From positions 1,922,001 to 1,986,000 of the forward strand of contig RCTD01000001.1 of NCBI GenBank assembly GCA_014898415.1: a DNA stretch of 64,000 nucleotides. Direction: 5' to 3'. This document shows positions 34,231 through 46,030 of this stretch, in pieces; within the stretch, counting starts at the first letter, position 1; each line of letters begins with the position of its first letter. This DNA comes from Stromatinia cepivora. Lineage: Eukaryota > Ascomycota > Leotiomycetes > Helotiales > Sclerotiniaceae. Below the pieces are notes generated by a model that did not search any database, was not told the DNA's origin, and saw only the letters and a list, made by a program, of their open reading frames with translations. A program made the position numbers and the translations under genes.

Positions 34231-35932
34231 GTGAGTTTTTTCCCTAGAGTTTGTGTGCTAATTTCCTTTTTTAGATGAGATGCGATTAAGATCATGATCA
34301 TGATCACGATACGAATAAGATCATTCCCGTCATATCTTTCATTTATTTTTCGTTCTTCTTTTTCTCTTGTTTTTTCTTATAGTCGCTCTTTTTAGATAAA
34401 ATCTTAAAAGGTGATTGGAAAATAGAAAGTAGAAATAGAGAAGAAAAGATAGATGAGAAAATTAATAAAAATAGTTTCTTTTTTATATGTAAGTTTTATT
34501 ATTCCCTGTTTGTTTTCTGCTTTTTATTAATATTTGTTTTTTTTCTTTTATATTTTAGTACAGAGATGTATTGACAGGCCTCTAGATAAGTCATTTTCCC
34601 CTCTTTTCGCTAATTGAGTATAGGGATAGATATAGTTTTCATTTTCATTTTTTATTAATTTTTTTTTGGGAGATAGAAATCAGGTACGTCATTTCTTTCC
34701 CCCCCCCTTTTGCTAATTCGAGTACAGTTTTTTTATATTCATTTCTTTTTCTCTCGGAAGTCCAGGTAAGTTATTTCTCCCCACTCTCCCCCTTTCGCTA
34801 ATTGAGTACACAGGTATTACTATCATTCTTTCCATATGTTTGTCATAAGAGACGAAATTTCAGGTACGTCATTCCCCTTCCCCTATTCGCTAACCGCGCC
34901 AGGTACCATCCCCAACCCCCCCAATCACCTAATCGCGATATATTCTTACAATAACCAAAGAGAACAAGATAGTTAGGTCATCCCCCCCTTTCCTTTCACT
35001 AATGGAGTATATAGGTATACCATACATTTTCATTTCGCGGCAATTTTAGTCGTAAGATTACAATCCTGATAATCGTCGTCCAAAATATACATCAAATCTA
35101 ATCAGGTAAGTCATCCCATTCCCTTTTTTTGTTAATCGTTATATCTGTCGATTCATTTTCATTTTCATCTCCCTTCAATTCTATGTATATTGAGGTATAT
35201 CACAAATCGAAATGAATATCGAGGTAAGTCCTTTCTCTATCCCCTCTCCCCTTTTTAGCTAACTATAGGTATGTTCCGACAAAATTTGGTCCGTTAGATT
35301 CCGAAGGTACAGTGGTGTACTACTCGTTAGAATCTTCTCAAATGTACAGATAAGTTCTTCCCCGCCCCTCTTTTGCTAATCGGTTATAGGTAGATTTTTT
35401 TTCTTCCTTTAGTATTTCCTTCTGCTCTGATACTTATGCGTATGAGAAAAAGTACTAGGTTCTTGGATTAGTAGGTAAGTCCTCCATCCCCCTCCCTTCT
35501 TGGCTAATTGGATATATAGGTAAGTTTATTTTCATTTCTTTACGTATCCTTGTTTCTGGTGCTCTATAATTACTAGAATAGGGAGTCATCTATATATACA
35601 CTGCATTACACAGGCAAGTCATTTCCTTCTCCCTCTTTTCGCTAATTGGTCATCTAGGTAAGTTCCTTTCTATTTCTTCACGCTCCGCGTATTCTGGTAC
35701 CTGCAGTCATCAGAATAGGCATGCATCTACATATACACTATACTATATAGGTATGTCCCCTCCCCGCCCCTCTTCTTTCTTATCAATCGATGTTTCTAGG
35801 TAAGTTCATTCACTTTCTTACCCGCTCCCTCAGATTCGCGTGTTAATACTCGTGGGATACTAGCATAAGTATTACCATACAATATAGGTAAGTCCTTCCC
35901 CCCTCCCACTTTCTCGTTAACCGGTTCTATAG
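34231..35932 (+). repeat. Array of ~13 mini-intron-like modules (5'ss, pyrimidine tract, branch site, 3'ss)
   Basis: Each module reads, in order, AG|GTAAGTC, a C/T tract of 15-25 bases, TTTTCGCTAATTG or CTAAC (branch-like), and TATAG or CAG, in 38-49 nt. Intervals: 34231-34274, 34586-34623, 34684-34727, 34766-34813, 34864-34902, 34977-35014, 35106-~35146 (acceptor lost), 35224-35268, 35350-35389, 35475-35519, 35614-35657 (GC donor), 35751-35799, 35888-35932. In most, the acceptor AG is followed at once by another GTAAGT/GTATGT/GTAGAT, then TTCATTTTC. From 34586 on, donor spacing rises from 82-98 to 137-139 bp. No coding frame is conserved between modules. Degeneration is seen as AT for GT at two donors. 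Splicing direction is plus strand. Confidence 0.85.
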
Positions 35933-36052
35933 GTAGATTCATTTTCTTTTCTTTCTTACTTCTTATTTTTTGATCTCGATCAGAAATCGGAGTTACAATA
36001 ATAAAAAATATTTCAAAACTAAATCATTCAATGTATCTGCTATGTGAATTAA

Positions 36053-36310
36053 ATGTCTACTATTGAATGGATAGAGATTGCTAAATACGATTGTCATAGG
36101 ACGCGGCAATTTTACCAAAAAAAAACCAAAAAATCGATATTAGTATTGGAGCGCTTGTATTCAGCCATCCTTACCCTCAGGGACTTAGGATTTTTCGTGA
36201 CATTTTGTGTCACCATCAATGTGGTTATTCTCATGGATATAAAGGATTACCTCTCTTCCAACCTATTTTCAAGACAAAGAAAAGCTGAGCTACCAGCTCA
36301 GCAAGACTAA
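36053..36310 (+). CDS. Small hypothetical ORF (85 aa), doubtful
   Basis: ATG-initiated frame directly downstream of the splice-signal array. The product has one probable hydrophobic segment ('DLGFFVTFCVTINVVILM') and charged ends. No family, and it could be chance. Its only support is position: it would be the first ATG after the array on the same strand. Confidence 0.2.
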   Translation: MSTIEWIEIAKYDCHRTRQFYQKKTKKSILVLERLYSAILTLRDLGFFVTFCVTINVVILMDIKDYLSSNLFSRQRKAELPAQQD

Positions 36311-37754
36311 TTTCAAGATCCAAACAAGCCTGAAAGCATGCGGTAAAAATCGTCCCTATAACAGAAAAACACCTAACTCATATCACGGAAAGCCTCGATG
36401 TATCTATTAACGAGAAATTAGGGAAGTATCTGCTGCGGATAATAACAGCGATACAGCCCGACAGTAAAAGCCAACGAATGTCCAAAACATGAAATATATT
36501 GACGTATTTTCCAGAAGCATTCTCGGTATTTCCATCTAGATGCGAAGAGCTGGTCATTTATAAAAGGTGAAAAAAAAATCTCAAAAAAAATCAAACGGCC
36601 AATCGAAGAAACCTGACCATGTATAGCTATAACATAGAGAGACGAGATTGTCTGCCCAGAGTAGGGACCATAAAGAAGCGGTGCGTTTGTTAAATTCTGT
36701 GAATGCGAGGATCGACAGGAACAGCTGAACTTCACATCTTATGCGCAAATCCGAGCAGTATCCTTCTTATCAAATGTGCTAGCTACGAAGGAGAAAGCCT
36801 AATTTCAAATATCATAACCCTAATTACATTCGATCAACGCTCAAATCCAACTGGTTTGCTTTATTTCCCCTGGCTAAGGATGTTCTGCTTCTAGCCTTGC
36901 ATAGGTAACTGCTTGGAAGACCTCGGGCTATTTGCTTTTCGAGATGATTATCTAATATCTAATATAAAATCAATATCGCATCACCTCACAATCCAAATGA
37001 TCAAGAACCAACAGTCGGCCGCTAGGCATCATCAATATAATAAAGACATAATATGTCATCAACGGACATTTCGTTAAATTCACATATTCTAATTCTCATA
37101 CTCATTCTCATCTCATCCCATACCTCCTTCCTCATCCCTCAGGCACAAGTTTACCTAAATACCTAGTGCCGATCCCCATCCATCCATATCAATATCTCAA
37201 ATCCTCCCACCCCGAAGCCATTCCCCATATGTTTTGCAACACCAAGGATTATCATACCACATACCAGATCTCCCAATTTCTGTATATTTTATATCCCATA
37301 TCCCATTAAAACCGCATGCAAAATCCGCCACAGAGTTCCGATCAAAATGGCCATCTGACCCGGTGTCATCTGACTAATACATACAACTCCATCTGCGACA
37401 CCTTACTCCACTTAGAAGTAGACCATATCAATAGGTTTTCGAAGCCAAAAATGCCGATCCGTCTCATTCCTTTGACTCCATTTCCTTGCAACTCGTAAGA
37501 ATACCCTTTTCCCTTTTGCCCTAGAACCATAACCATTCCTTTGCCCTAATCAACCACCATGAGAAAAACACCCGTCGATCCAGCCAAATCAACCAACCAC
37601 CTAATCATATTTTTGTTCTCATACCCATACCTATATACAAAACGGACTCCACTATACCCAACCAAATTGACTCAACTCCAACGCAAGATTATGTACTATT
37701 CTCTTCCCTCCTACCCGCATCCCTCAAGCACGATTGATAAATTTAGATATCCAA
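36311..37754. other. Intergenic, 3' side of the Zn2Cys6 gene
   Basis: No gene supported. Short frames at 36418-36735 (minus) and 37559-37897 (plus, C/T-rich) carry no domain. The part next to 37754 is presumably the 3' UTR of the minus-strand regulator. Confidence 0.45.
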
Positions 37755-40700
37755 TCAATGCCCACCCATACCTCCACTCCCATTTACACCACCCATATCC
37801 ATTCTTATCATACTCTGTTCATCAGTTCTCATTTCGAAATCTCCTCCATAAGCATTACTCCCAAACGTATCATCACCATTCATTCTCACATCCATGACCA
37901 TGTCAGGAGGATCCATATTGAACGGGGAATACCATGCATTAGAAACTCCGTTTTCAATGTTCATCATATCGTATACATTTCCCATTGCGCCAATGCCAAA
38001 ATCAGGCCAATTCATCAACGATCCATCTCCATTGTGGCTCGGACCTGGTTTGCTATTGACGTTCATGCTGCCGTTCATGCCGTTACCGTTCATACTGCCA
38101 TTTATGCTATTGTCATTCATACTGTTGCCATGCATACCATTGCTATTCATAGCCGAATGATCCATGCCCGCAAAACTATCAAACCCTGGTTGCCTGTTGA
38201 GCTGTTGCTGAACCATATTGTGTGATTGCTGCGACGGCACGAGTAGTTCGTGATGACTCAAAAATTGTGTAGGTGACATGACATTTTGGTTATAAGAACT
38301 TTGAGCTGCTTGTTGAGGTGGAATTTGTGGGTGCGAGGATGAAGGGGTAGACACCTGCATTCCCAGATGTGCACCTTGCATATTGGGAGGCATTGTTTGT
38401 ATTGAATCCATCTGTGGGGTTCGGGACGGTTGTGATGAAGATTGGTTCCTTTTGGGCTTTTGTCTTGTTAGTTTTGAATTTGGTTGTTGTTTTGGGCACG
38501 GGGAAGGGAGATCTTTGACGTAATTTGCTACAGTCTTCAAGTCGGATTTTTGTTCGAGAACAGCATCATCTCCTTTCTCCTTTTTGACAGCCGCAGCTGG
38601 GTCTTCAAAGTCAGACTGTGATACACCGTGTGGAAATTGATCAAACCAATCGCCGTATTGGGGGAATGTTGAACTTGATGTCCCATTCAGCCCGGCAGTA
38701 TGTCTATCAGCACACTTTTGATAGTGTTTTCTGAGTGTTTCGGACATCCAGTGAAACATACCCCAATACTTCTTCATCATTCCTAAGTATTTCAGAGTAA
38801 TTGTAAGATTTCGCTTACAAGACTCTTCCAAAATAGGATTTCCAGAAAAAGCTCCAAAGACTAGAGTCGTACTGGCTGAGAAGGCACAATAACCAATAAA
38901 AGGGGCAGTAATGGGATAAGATTTCCCATCATTTATAAGTTCGGCGATACGACCGGCTGCTTCCATTGCGTTTGTGCGCATTCTAGCAACAAATTCTTTA
39001 GGGGCGTTAGATAGAGGTCCACAAGGTTCCAGAGGTGTCGCAAAGTGATTGAGGAACAACGTGGTTTGTTGAATGACGGTGTAGAGAAATATGAACTGAT
39101 TTGCTAGTCCCTCGGACTCATGTGCACGAATATTTTCGCTATTATATACCATGTCGTTCGGCATAGCTTCTTCAAAGTCTTTCAATTGTTTGATTAGACT
39201 AAAATATTTCGATTCTGGGTGCCACATGGGATATGGATCTTTGTCGCTAGCACCTTGGTTGAAGTACGTGGCAACATTAGAATACAATGCAATTGATCGA
39301 ATCACGTATGCCGCTACTCCCAAATTTTGTTTGGGATCGGCTTGTTGTGAACCACTAGGCGTGCTGGGACGTGCAATCTCTCCCCGAAGAGTTTCCGTTG
39401 GTCCTGGGATGTCGAGCAGAAACATGTGCTCTTTCACGGGTAATTGGATCTCAAGAGTTTCTTCTTTGATAAAGGTTGGCCTGCCAGTTCCTGAAGATTC
39501 AAAACGGTCCATAAGAAAGCATGCCCACATGGCTCGTCGTCGGATTTCCCTGTCGACAAAGCTTAGTTTCACCGAATTGCCGCTCTCATCAAGCTTTGGC
39601 TTGTGAGGGTCGTAATCGAGGTCTTGATGTAGTTGCAAAGCATATGCCATACGGATTGCTTGCCCTGCTAGGGACCAACTTCTACCACCGTGACAAGTGC
39701 CAAACTCATGGAAACCAAGAATTAACAAGCATGTCAAAATTGTGATATTTGGCCAATCATATCGTTTCAAAACAATATCACGAGCTTCAGATGCCCATTC
39801 TTCCCCTTTCAAGAAAGGTTGCCCAGTATTCAGTTCAACATGATCGGAAAACCGAGCAGCGCAAGCACAAACAGCTAATACCAGGACAGGAGGAAGTGTT
39901 TCGGACCTAGAAGTTTCGTTAGTATTAGAATCGGGATTATTTGGGCCAATACTGACTTTAATTTCATCATGAAGCTTGGCTTGTGCAATAAATGGTACGT
40001 CTGACCATAAACCTTCTCGAAGAAAACCTCAGCCAGGTGCTCTTGAAGCTCTCGTGAAGGCAACTTTTCTGCGCCCTCTTTCAACAGTTTGCTTTCTGCT
40101 TCTTCCTGCGCCAGTAGCGACTTGGATTTCGAAACCGATTTTCCATTTTCCTTTAAAGGCTTAGAGGCCGACTTCGACCATGCATCTAATTCTGATCCGA
40201 ATGCTTCTTCTGCGGGTCGCTTTTTTCCAGCAGAAGTTTTGGATGGTAATGTTCCAGGAATTGGAGGTTTAACATTAGCTCTTATGACTGCTGGTGTTCC
40301 ACTTTGTTCTTCCTTTGGTACAATATTTGTAATGCGCGACTCCATCCGTTTTAGTCTCTTGTCAAGCATTCCCATGTAATCTGTCCGTGGAGCAGCCTTT
40401 TTTGTCGTAACCTTATATACACAAGGGATTTTCGACCTGGTGCAATTTACACACGCGGGTTTTTCTCCTGAGCAACGAATCTTTTTCCTTCGACATGCGG
40501 TACAAGCCAGTGGCAATCGCTTTCTCTCCTTTCCTGCCTTTGTTTTAAGTTCCGTCCATGCAGGTGCTGACTCAATTTTGTCCTTTCTTCTCTCTTCACT
40601 GCCATCTTGAGGGCCTCCTGTATTCATGATGAGATCATCATCGAAAGTCGTGTCGCCTTGGCGAGAAACCCCCGTCATTCGATTGCTTGTGGGACTTGCT

Positions 40701-41044
40701 TCTTCCGATCCTCCACTAAAGCTACCATGTCGCGCTGCCGGTCCAGATATGCTACCATAGTCCTTTCGATGCATAGAAGGTATAGATGATATAGAATCTC
40801 GATGTTCGATGGAAGTCGCGACATTGAATGGATCTGAAGCATTATTCAAATTCATCTCCCCTGGTGTTACTGTCCTCTCTCCAAATCCGTAAGGAAATTC
40901 GAATTCACCAAGGTTGAGCGTTCCTGATACCTCAAGTGGCGGGGTATTTTGTGCCAACATTTGATGGGGTTGTTGATTCGCATTTTGGTAATTAGAGGCA
41001 TGCTGCGCCTGATAATTTGGGTGTGGTTGATTTGAAGACATCAT
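37755..41044 (-). CDS. Zn(II)2Cys6 transcription factor with fungal-specific regulatory domain (1079 aa)
   Basis: Two exons, 41044-39957 and 39906-37755, joined across a 50-nt intron (GTCAGT donor, ACTAAC branch, CTAG acceptor) that restores 'KPSFMMKLK' to 'SETLPPVLVLAVCA'. I start at the ATG at 41044; the frame extends 14 codons further but only from a TTG. The DNA-binding motif 'CTACRRKKIRC' continues to 'PACVNCTRSKIPC', a CX2CX6CX6CX2CX6C cluster (Cys181-208), followed by a basic linker and probable coiled coil ('DKRLKRMESRI'). The large regulatory domain spans ~330-800 ('GRSWSLAGQAIRMAYAL', 'DREIRRRAMWACFLMDRF'). The C-terminus is disordered, Gln-rich, then has a Met-Asn-Gly-Ser repeat. 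The binuclear cluster recalls the Pro1/RosA/NosA group of developmental regulators, but that is from memory and weak. A 2.8-kb upstream spacer suggests complex regulation. Confidence 0.88.
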
Positions 41045-43859
41045 CTCTGTGAAACCTTTCCTGAGATCTTTCCGTTTGCTGTACAATGTCTCACAGAACC
41101 ACTATACATCGACCGTTAAACCCCTAATCCGCCTTACACACCACCACTTCTCATTACTTTGTGAACCCCAACCAACGAGCAGTCAGTGAGTTTACCATGT
41201 ATTCAAGTATCCTTCAATCGCAATGAGTCGAGAAGTCGGGTATTCGGCAGGGTCGGATGACGTCGATGTACAAAAAGTGATGAGATCTGTGGCTGTAAAA
41301 GAGTACGAAATCGCGCCTGCTGATAGAGTTGGTGAATTATGTAAACTGGGTGTAGCTATGGCTTACTCCAAGAACTGAGGAATTGATATTGAAAGCGTCC
41401 AGATAAGATACGTGCAGGGCAGGGCGTAAGTCGCACAATGTTCGCGAAATTTAGTAGGTAGGAAATATCATAATATGTAAAAACTGGAGGCTAGTTATCG
41501 GGTAGTTCTAGGCCGTGCTTCTCCTTCATTGACGCTGCTTTTACATTCTGTTTACTCAGTGAAATCATTTACATTATTCTATTAGAGGAAGGACCCATCA
41601 ATAGGTAGTAGTGCTATGGTATAAAGTACATACTGTATCATGTAGACTATCCAGGTAGGTATAAATTGCAAGTCTTTGGGAAAAGCACAATTCGATTGGT
41701 TATTCCCTGTGAAATACTTTGATTAGTCTTCGTAGCTCTCCAGTCTGATGAGCTCCTTTACCCCAGTTACATAGCAAAAGATGGGAAGTATGTATAGGTA
41801 AGGAGGTATCATGCATTCATTCTTGGACCTGGGTTATTGACTCATGGTGCAGGAGGAGCGCATCGTGGGGTGTCTTCCCTGCAGTAACTGTAACCATCAT
41901 CTCTCATGTCCAAATTATTTCAGCTCACGCACTGTGATCAGACCACAAAAGTATTCAAGGCTTTATCAGGATCCTAGAATACTCGCAAGGTTGAATCTTG
42001 ATGATCCATCAAGGAATACTGGCACTGTCTCGGTGTTTACCGATACCGTACAAACTCACCTACGCCAGAACACACTAAGCCTATTTCAATCCCTAGCTTT
42101 TCCGGGGCCGAAGCAAAAGTGGATCAAAAAATACCATTTCAATTGATTCTTCCAATCAAATTGAAAAACCTTGTTTGAAATAGGCTTAGTGTATTCTGGC
42201 GTAGTATATACGATAATTCTATGCCCCAAATTAAGGCAGCGATGATTTGTCTTGGCCATCATAACTAAAACCAAATAAAGTATTAGTATATGTAGCTAGA
42301 TACTTTTGATGAGCGAAGTCGGGGATTGAATAATCTGGGGTTGGAACGACTTAACATCATGCGAGAGATGCATATAATAAAATATTAGAGATAGGACTGT
42401 GCTCGGAGTTATTCTCCCATCTCAGAATAAATCGCGGGGTCAACGCGGATATTCGCTTGATTGATATACCCCGACTTCCGCGTATTCTTGGTAAGCAATA
42501 ATGTATATCTCGGAGTATTATATGCAGGGAACATTTACTGCCACTTTATCCAGAATGTTATAGTCAAGGTTAAATGATGCACTCACGGGTCAGTGCCGGT
42601 ATCTGACTTTCTTGATTGAGAATATGTGCTCAACTGTGAATATCCAATGGAAAGCTATCAATGACCTTTGTGACATTACAACCCAAGAAAGCTGCTGAGT
42701 CTGGATTTCCTAAAATTTCCTAAACTAACAACATGATCACAAATCATCAGAGCCGACCATGGCTCAATGAGTCTAGAACTAAGGATATTGTTATGTAGGT
42801 TCTTTTCTGCACCTGCCTTTAACACCTCATGGAAGCTCGGCAACCAATACCGGCGCTAAGCCTCGCGGCCGTAAATCAAACATCGAAAATCTATATATAT
42901 AATCACCCATGTATGAGTGGTGCTCCATAAACCACATGTGAAGTGCGGATAATCGTCCAGCAAGGAATTGCCACGAGAAACTCACGAGTCAGTCGAATAC
43001 CGAAACATTCCCGGCACTACAAGCAAGGCTGAAGAACGGATAAGGTGCCAAGGACATTTGGATATTGTATTGCATGGCACGGCGTAGTTAGTAACAACCA
43101 CAACCACCATTTGTTGAAGATGAGCTCGAGATACTCATTGCATTTGTCTCCTGTACTTTTGTGGATATATTTAGAAATCTTCGATAAATGCAACCTTCCC
43201 TTTAGGCAAATATTGACACGTACGGATCAAGCTCCCGCTGCGAGGAGTTCTTGTGATATTGACTTTTACCCTGTAAAGATTCCTTCACCAGATTCTACCT
43301 AAGAAAGGATCTAAGAAATGTAAAGTTAATCAAAAATGGATCTTCATTCGCTAGAACAAAACAGACACAGCATGGAAAACGCCTAGAGTCAGTCTAGTCA
43401 TACCTTGACTACTTCTAGAACTATCGCGAGCCTCCCTTGACAATAGAACTAACTTCAATCTTCAAGAAATCCATTTAAAAATTTAGCAACAACGGATGAA
43501 GAAAAGCACGATGTTAAAATTTCTAGTATAGTACTATGCCATTCAATCTCATTAATGATATATATCATCAATCCACGCTCAATCAGCCCTTAGTTATATA
43601 GGCATCAAACCTCACGATGTCTTATCTTCTCTTATCGTCCCACTTCCACAACCTCGGTAGTTTTCCCCAGATTTCGGTTCTCCGCTTTATGCTTATCCGA
43701 GAAGTACAACATATGTAAAGCATTAAATATCAAATATCATTGTATCACCTCAATCTTCACATTGCTTTTGAATATATCTTTAATTTTGATATTTTGGAAT
43801 TCTTGCATTACAGAATATAGATAAAGAAGAAAGTTTGTTGCAATACCAAAAGTTTAAAG
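41045..43859. other. Long divergent intergenic region
   Basis: Separates the minus-strand Zn2Cys6 gene from the plus-strand SDR gene, so it holds both promoters. Apart from the fold-back element at 42060-42204 I find no gene. Frames at 41844-42146 and 43045-43302 are short, without domains, and the first overlaps the fold-back. A long upstream region is common for fungal regulators. Confidence 0.5.
42060..42204. repeat. Fold-back (MITE-like) inverted repeat, 145 bp
   Basis: Arms 42060-42089 and 42175-42204 are 30-base reverse complements with a single mismatch (CTACGCCAGAA... against ...TTCTGGCGTAG). The 85-base loop contains a second smaller hairpin, TTCAATTGATT/AATCAAATTGAA, at about 42137-42164. 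No obvious target-site duplication flanks it. A miniature inverted-repeat element or a regulatory hairpin are the two readings. Confidence 0.8.
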
Positions 43860-45176
43860 ATGTCAAAGTACGATACAGAACTCAAGGACTTTGGGTCACT
43901 TTTCTCTCTCAAAGGGAAGATTGCGGTTGTTACGGGGGGATCGAGGGGTTTAGGGTTACATGCTGCTTCTGCGTGAGTTATATTTTGTTTCTTGTTGATG
44001 AGAGGTTTCAGTTGGGTTTAAAGCCATAGGAAATCGCCATATCCCCTGGGGATCTTTCCCATCTTTCCATCCCCCGATTCACCCCTCTCCTCCCGCTCAC
44101 CACTAACCCTCACCTCCCCCTAGATTCCTCCAAGCCGGCTGCACCACCGTCTACATAACCTCCCGCAAAGCGTCCGCCTGCGAATTCGCCGTCTCAACCC
44201 TCAATTCCCTCCCCAATCTCTCTCCAGGCGCAAAAGCCATATCCGTTCCAGCCGACATATCCACCATTGAAGGAATCGCCCATCTCGTCTCCGAAGTATC
44301 TAAAACGACAAATCATATCGATATTTTATTCGCAAATGCGGGTGCTTCTTGGGGAGAAAAATTTGATACGCATCCTGATGATGCGTTTGCGAAGGTTATG
44401 AATTTAAATGTTAAGAGTGTCTTTGGGACTGTGAGATTGTATGTTTTTTCCCTTGCAATATGATGCCCTCGGTGATATGCATGCGTTGAGATGGTAGTTT
44501 TGGGAAGGTATTGATGAGCCGAAATATAGATTCGCGCCGCTTCTTCAGAAGACAGCTACTCTCGAAGATCCTTCTCGTGTGATAGTAACAGCGGTACGTG
44601 TTCCAATCTTATATTCTCTATCCCTGATCCCAAATTCCATCTTTATCATCCACCCCCTATCCTCCCCCCTATCCTCTCCACATTTTCCCCCCTACCCTCT
44701 CCACATTTTCCCCCCTATCCCCATCCCAACCCATCTCCTCTCAAACAATTCCAACCCCAACCCCACCACAAACTAACCCCCCTTAGTCCGTCGCAGGCCT
44801 CGCCGTCGCCTCTCCATCCCCCAACTCCGCAATCGGCTACTCCACCTCCAAAGCCGCCGCCATCCACCTCACCCGCAATCTCGCCATCGAACTCGGTCCC
44901 CGCCACATCCTCTGCAATTCCATATCCCCCGGTTTCTTTCCTTCAAAAATGGCCAATACGCTTATGGAAATGAAAGGAGGAGTGCAGAAGCTAGCCAAGG
45001 CGAATCCGAATGGAAGGTTGGGGAGACCGGAGGATATTGCGGGAGCAGTGGTTTATTTGGCTAGTAGGGCGGGTAGTCATGTTAATGGGGCTAATTTGGT
45101 ACTGGATGGTGGGGATGTGTTGAGTAGAGGTGGACCTGCGGGGGAGGAGGAGGAGGGGCAGAAGGCGAAACTTTGA
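43860..45176 (+). CDS. Short-chain dehydrogenase/reductase (293 aa)
   Basis: Exons 43860-43972, 44124-44438, 44530-44593, 44787-45176, all in frame. Classical SDR layout: cofactor loop 'VVTGGSRGLG' (TGxxxGxG), 'NAGASWGEKF' (NNAG-like), 'NLNVKSVFGTV', catalytic 'SVAGLAV' Ser region with 'GYSTSKAA' (YxxxK), 'SPGFFPSKM', and the C-terminal 'GRPEDIAGAVVYLASRAGS' and 'NGANLVLDGG'. Such enzymes are NAD(P)H-dependent oxidoreductases; the substrate cannot be read from sequence. Length is typical apart from an acidic tail ('GPAGEEEEGQK'). Two adjacent exons show strong plus-strand C-richness, switching to G-richness late in exon 4. No obvious pathway partners flank it. Confidence 0.92.
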
Positions 45177-46030
45177 GGCTGGGTGGAGGCTGGCAAGTTG
45201 GTGGTTTGGGGGCTGGTTGGATATAGAATTTCTGTGAGGTGGATGGAGGCAGTACATCTATAAATATGTAAGGATGTGAATGGTGAAACAAAGTCTTGAT
45301 ATTCGGTAGGATAACAACATCGAATTGCAGATAAATTACAAATAACAATAAAACAATCCCGCCTACGAGAACCCTGGAAGAAATGTCCCTCCCTCCTCAT
45401 GCCTTGCTCTACTGGGTATCCATCTTATCAAGTGGCTGGCAATATGCAATAAATCTGAAGAAAAGAACGAGCAAAGGCATAAGAAAAAGAAATATCCCAA
45501 CTGTAAAGAAAACAAAACAAAACAGGATATATAGGTATATATCTATCTCTAAAAGATAGCGGGGATCTCAATATAAGAATTCCAATATACGAGGAAATGC
45601 TAAACGGATTTGAAAATTGGAAAGGATAATGTGGTGGTAGGGTGGTAGAAGGACGTTGTTTATAATTAGAGAAGTCGATGTGACGCATCAGAAAAGCCAG
45701 AGCAGGCGAGTGAGAGGATGAGCAGGTGAGGAGGGATGTTGAATACCGATGGTTTTATCCCGGGAGCAGGGATAGGGATGAGAGATGGGATGTTGGTTTT
45801 GGTGTTGAAATGATGTTGGGATAACGAAGTAATATAATGAGTGGTTATTGTCCGATGTCTCTCGAAAAGAGAAAAATTGGATGAGATGAGATGAGATGAG
45901 AGCGGAGTTATCCAACCCAAACTCATTCTCAGCGAGGGTGGACGAAAAGATCGAGTGGGTGAAAGTCGCAAGTCACTATATAAACTGTCATAGATCAAGC
46001 TGGTTTTTTTATGTCTCGAAGGCTTTCCTC
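45177..46030. other. Convergent intergenic region
   Basis: Between the SDR stop and the stop of the minus-strand APH-type gene; must hold both 3' UTRs. Includes a short GATGA tandem repeat near 45880-45900. Minus-strand frames here (45428-45688, 45666-46034) are domain-free. Confidence 0.5.

Noticed and set aside
34289..34310. GATCATGATCATGATCAC repeat as an operator
   Set aside because: It is a short simple palindromic repeat (trinucleotide/hexamer slippage type) without further support.
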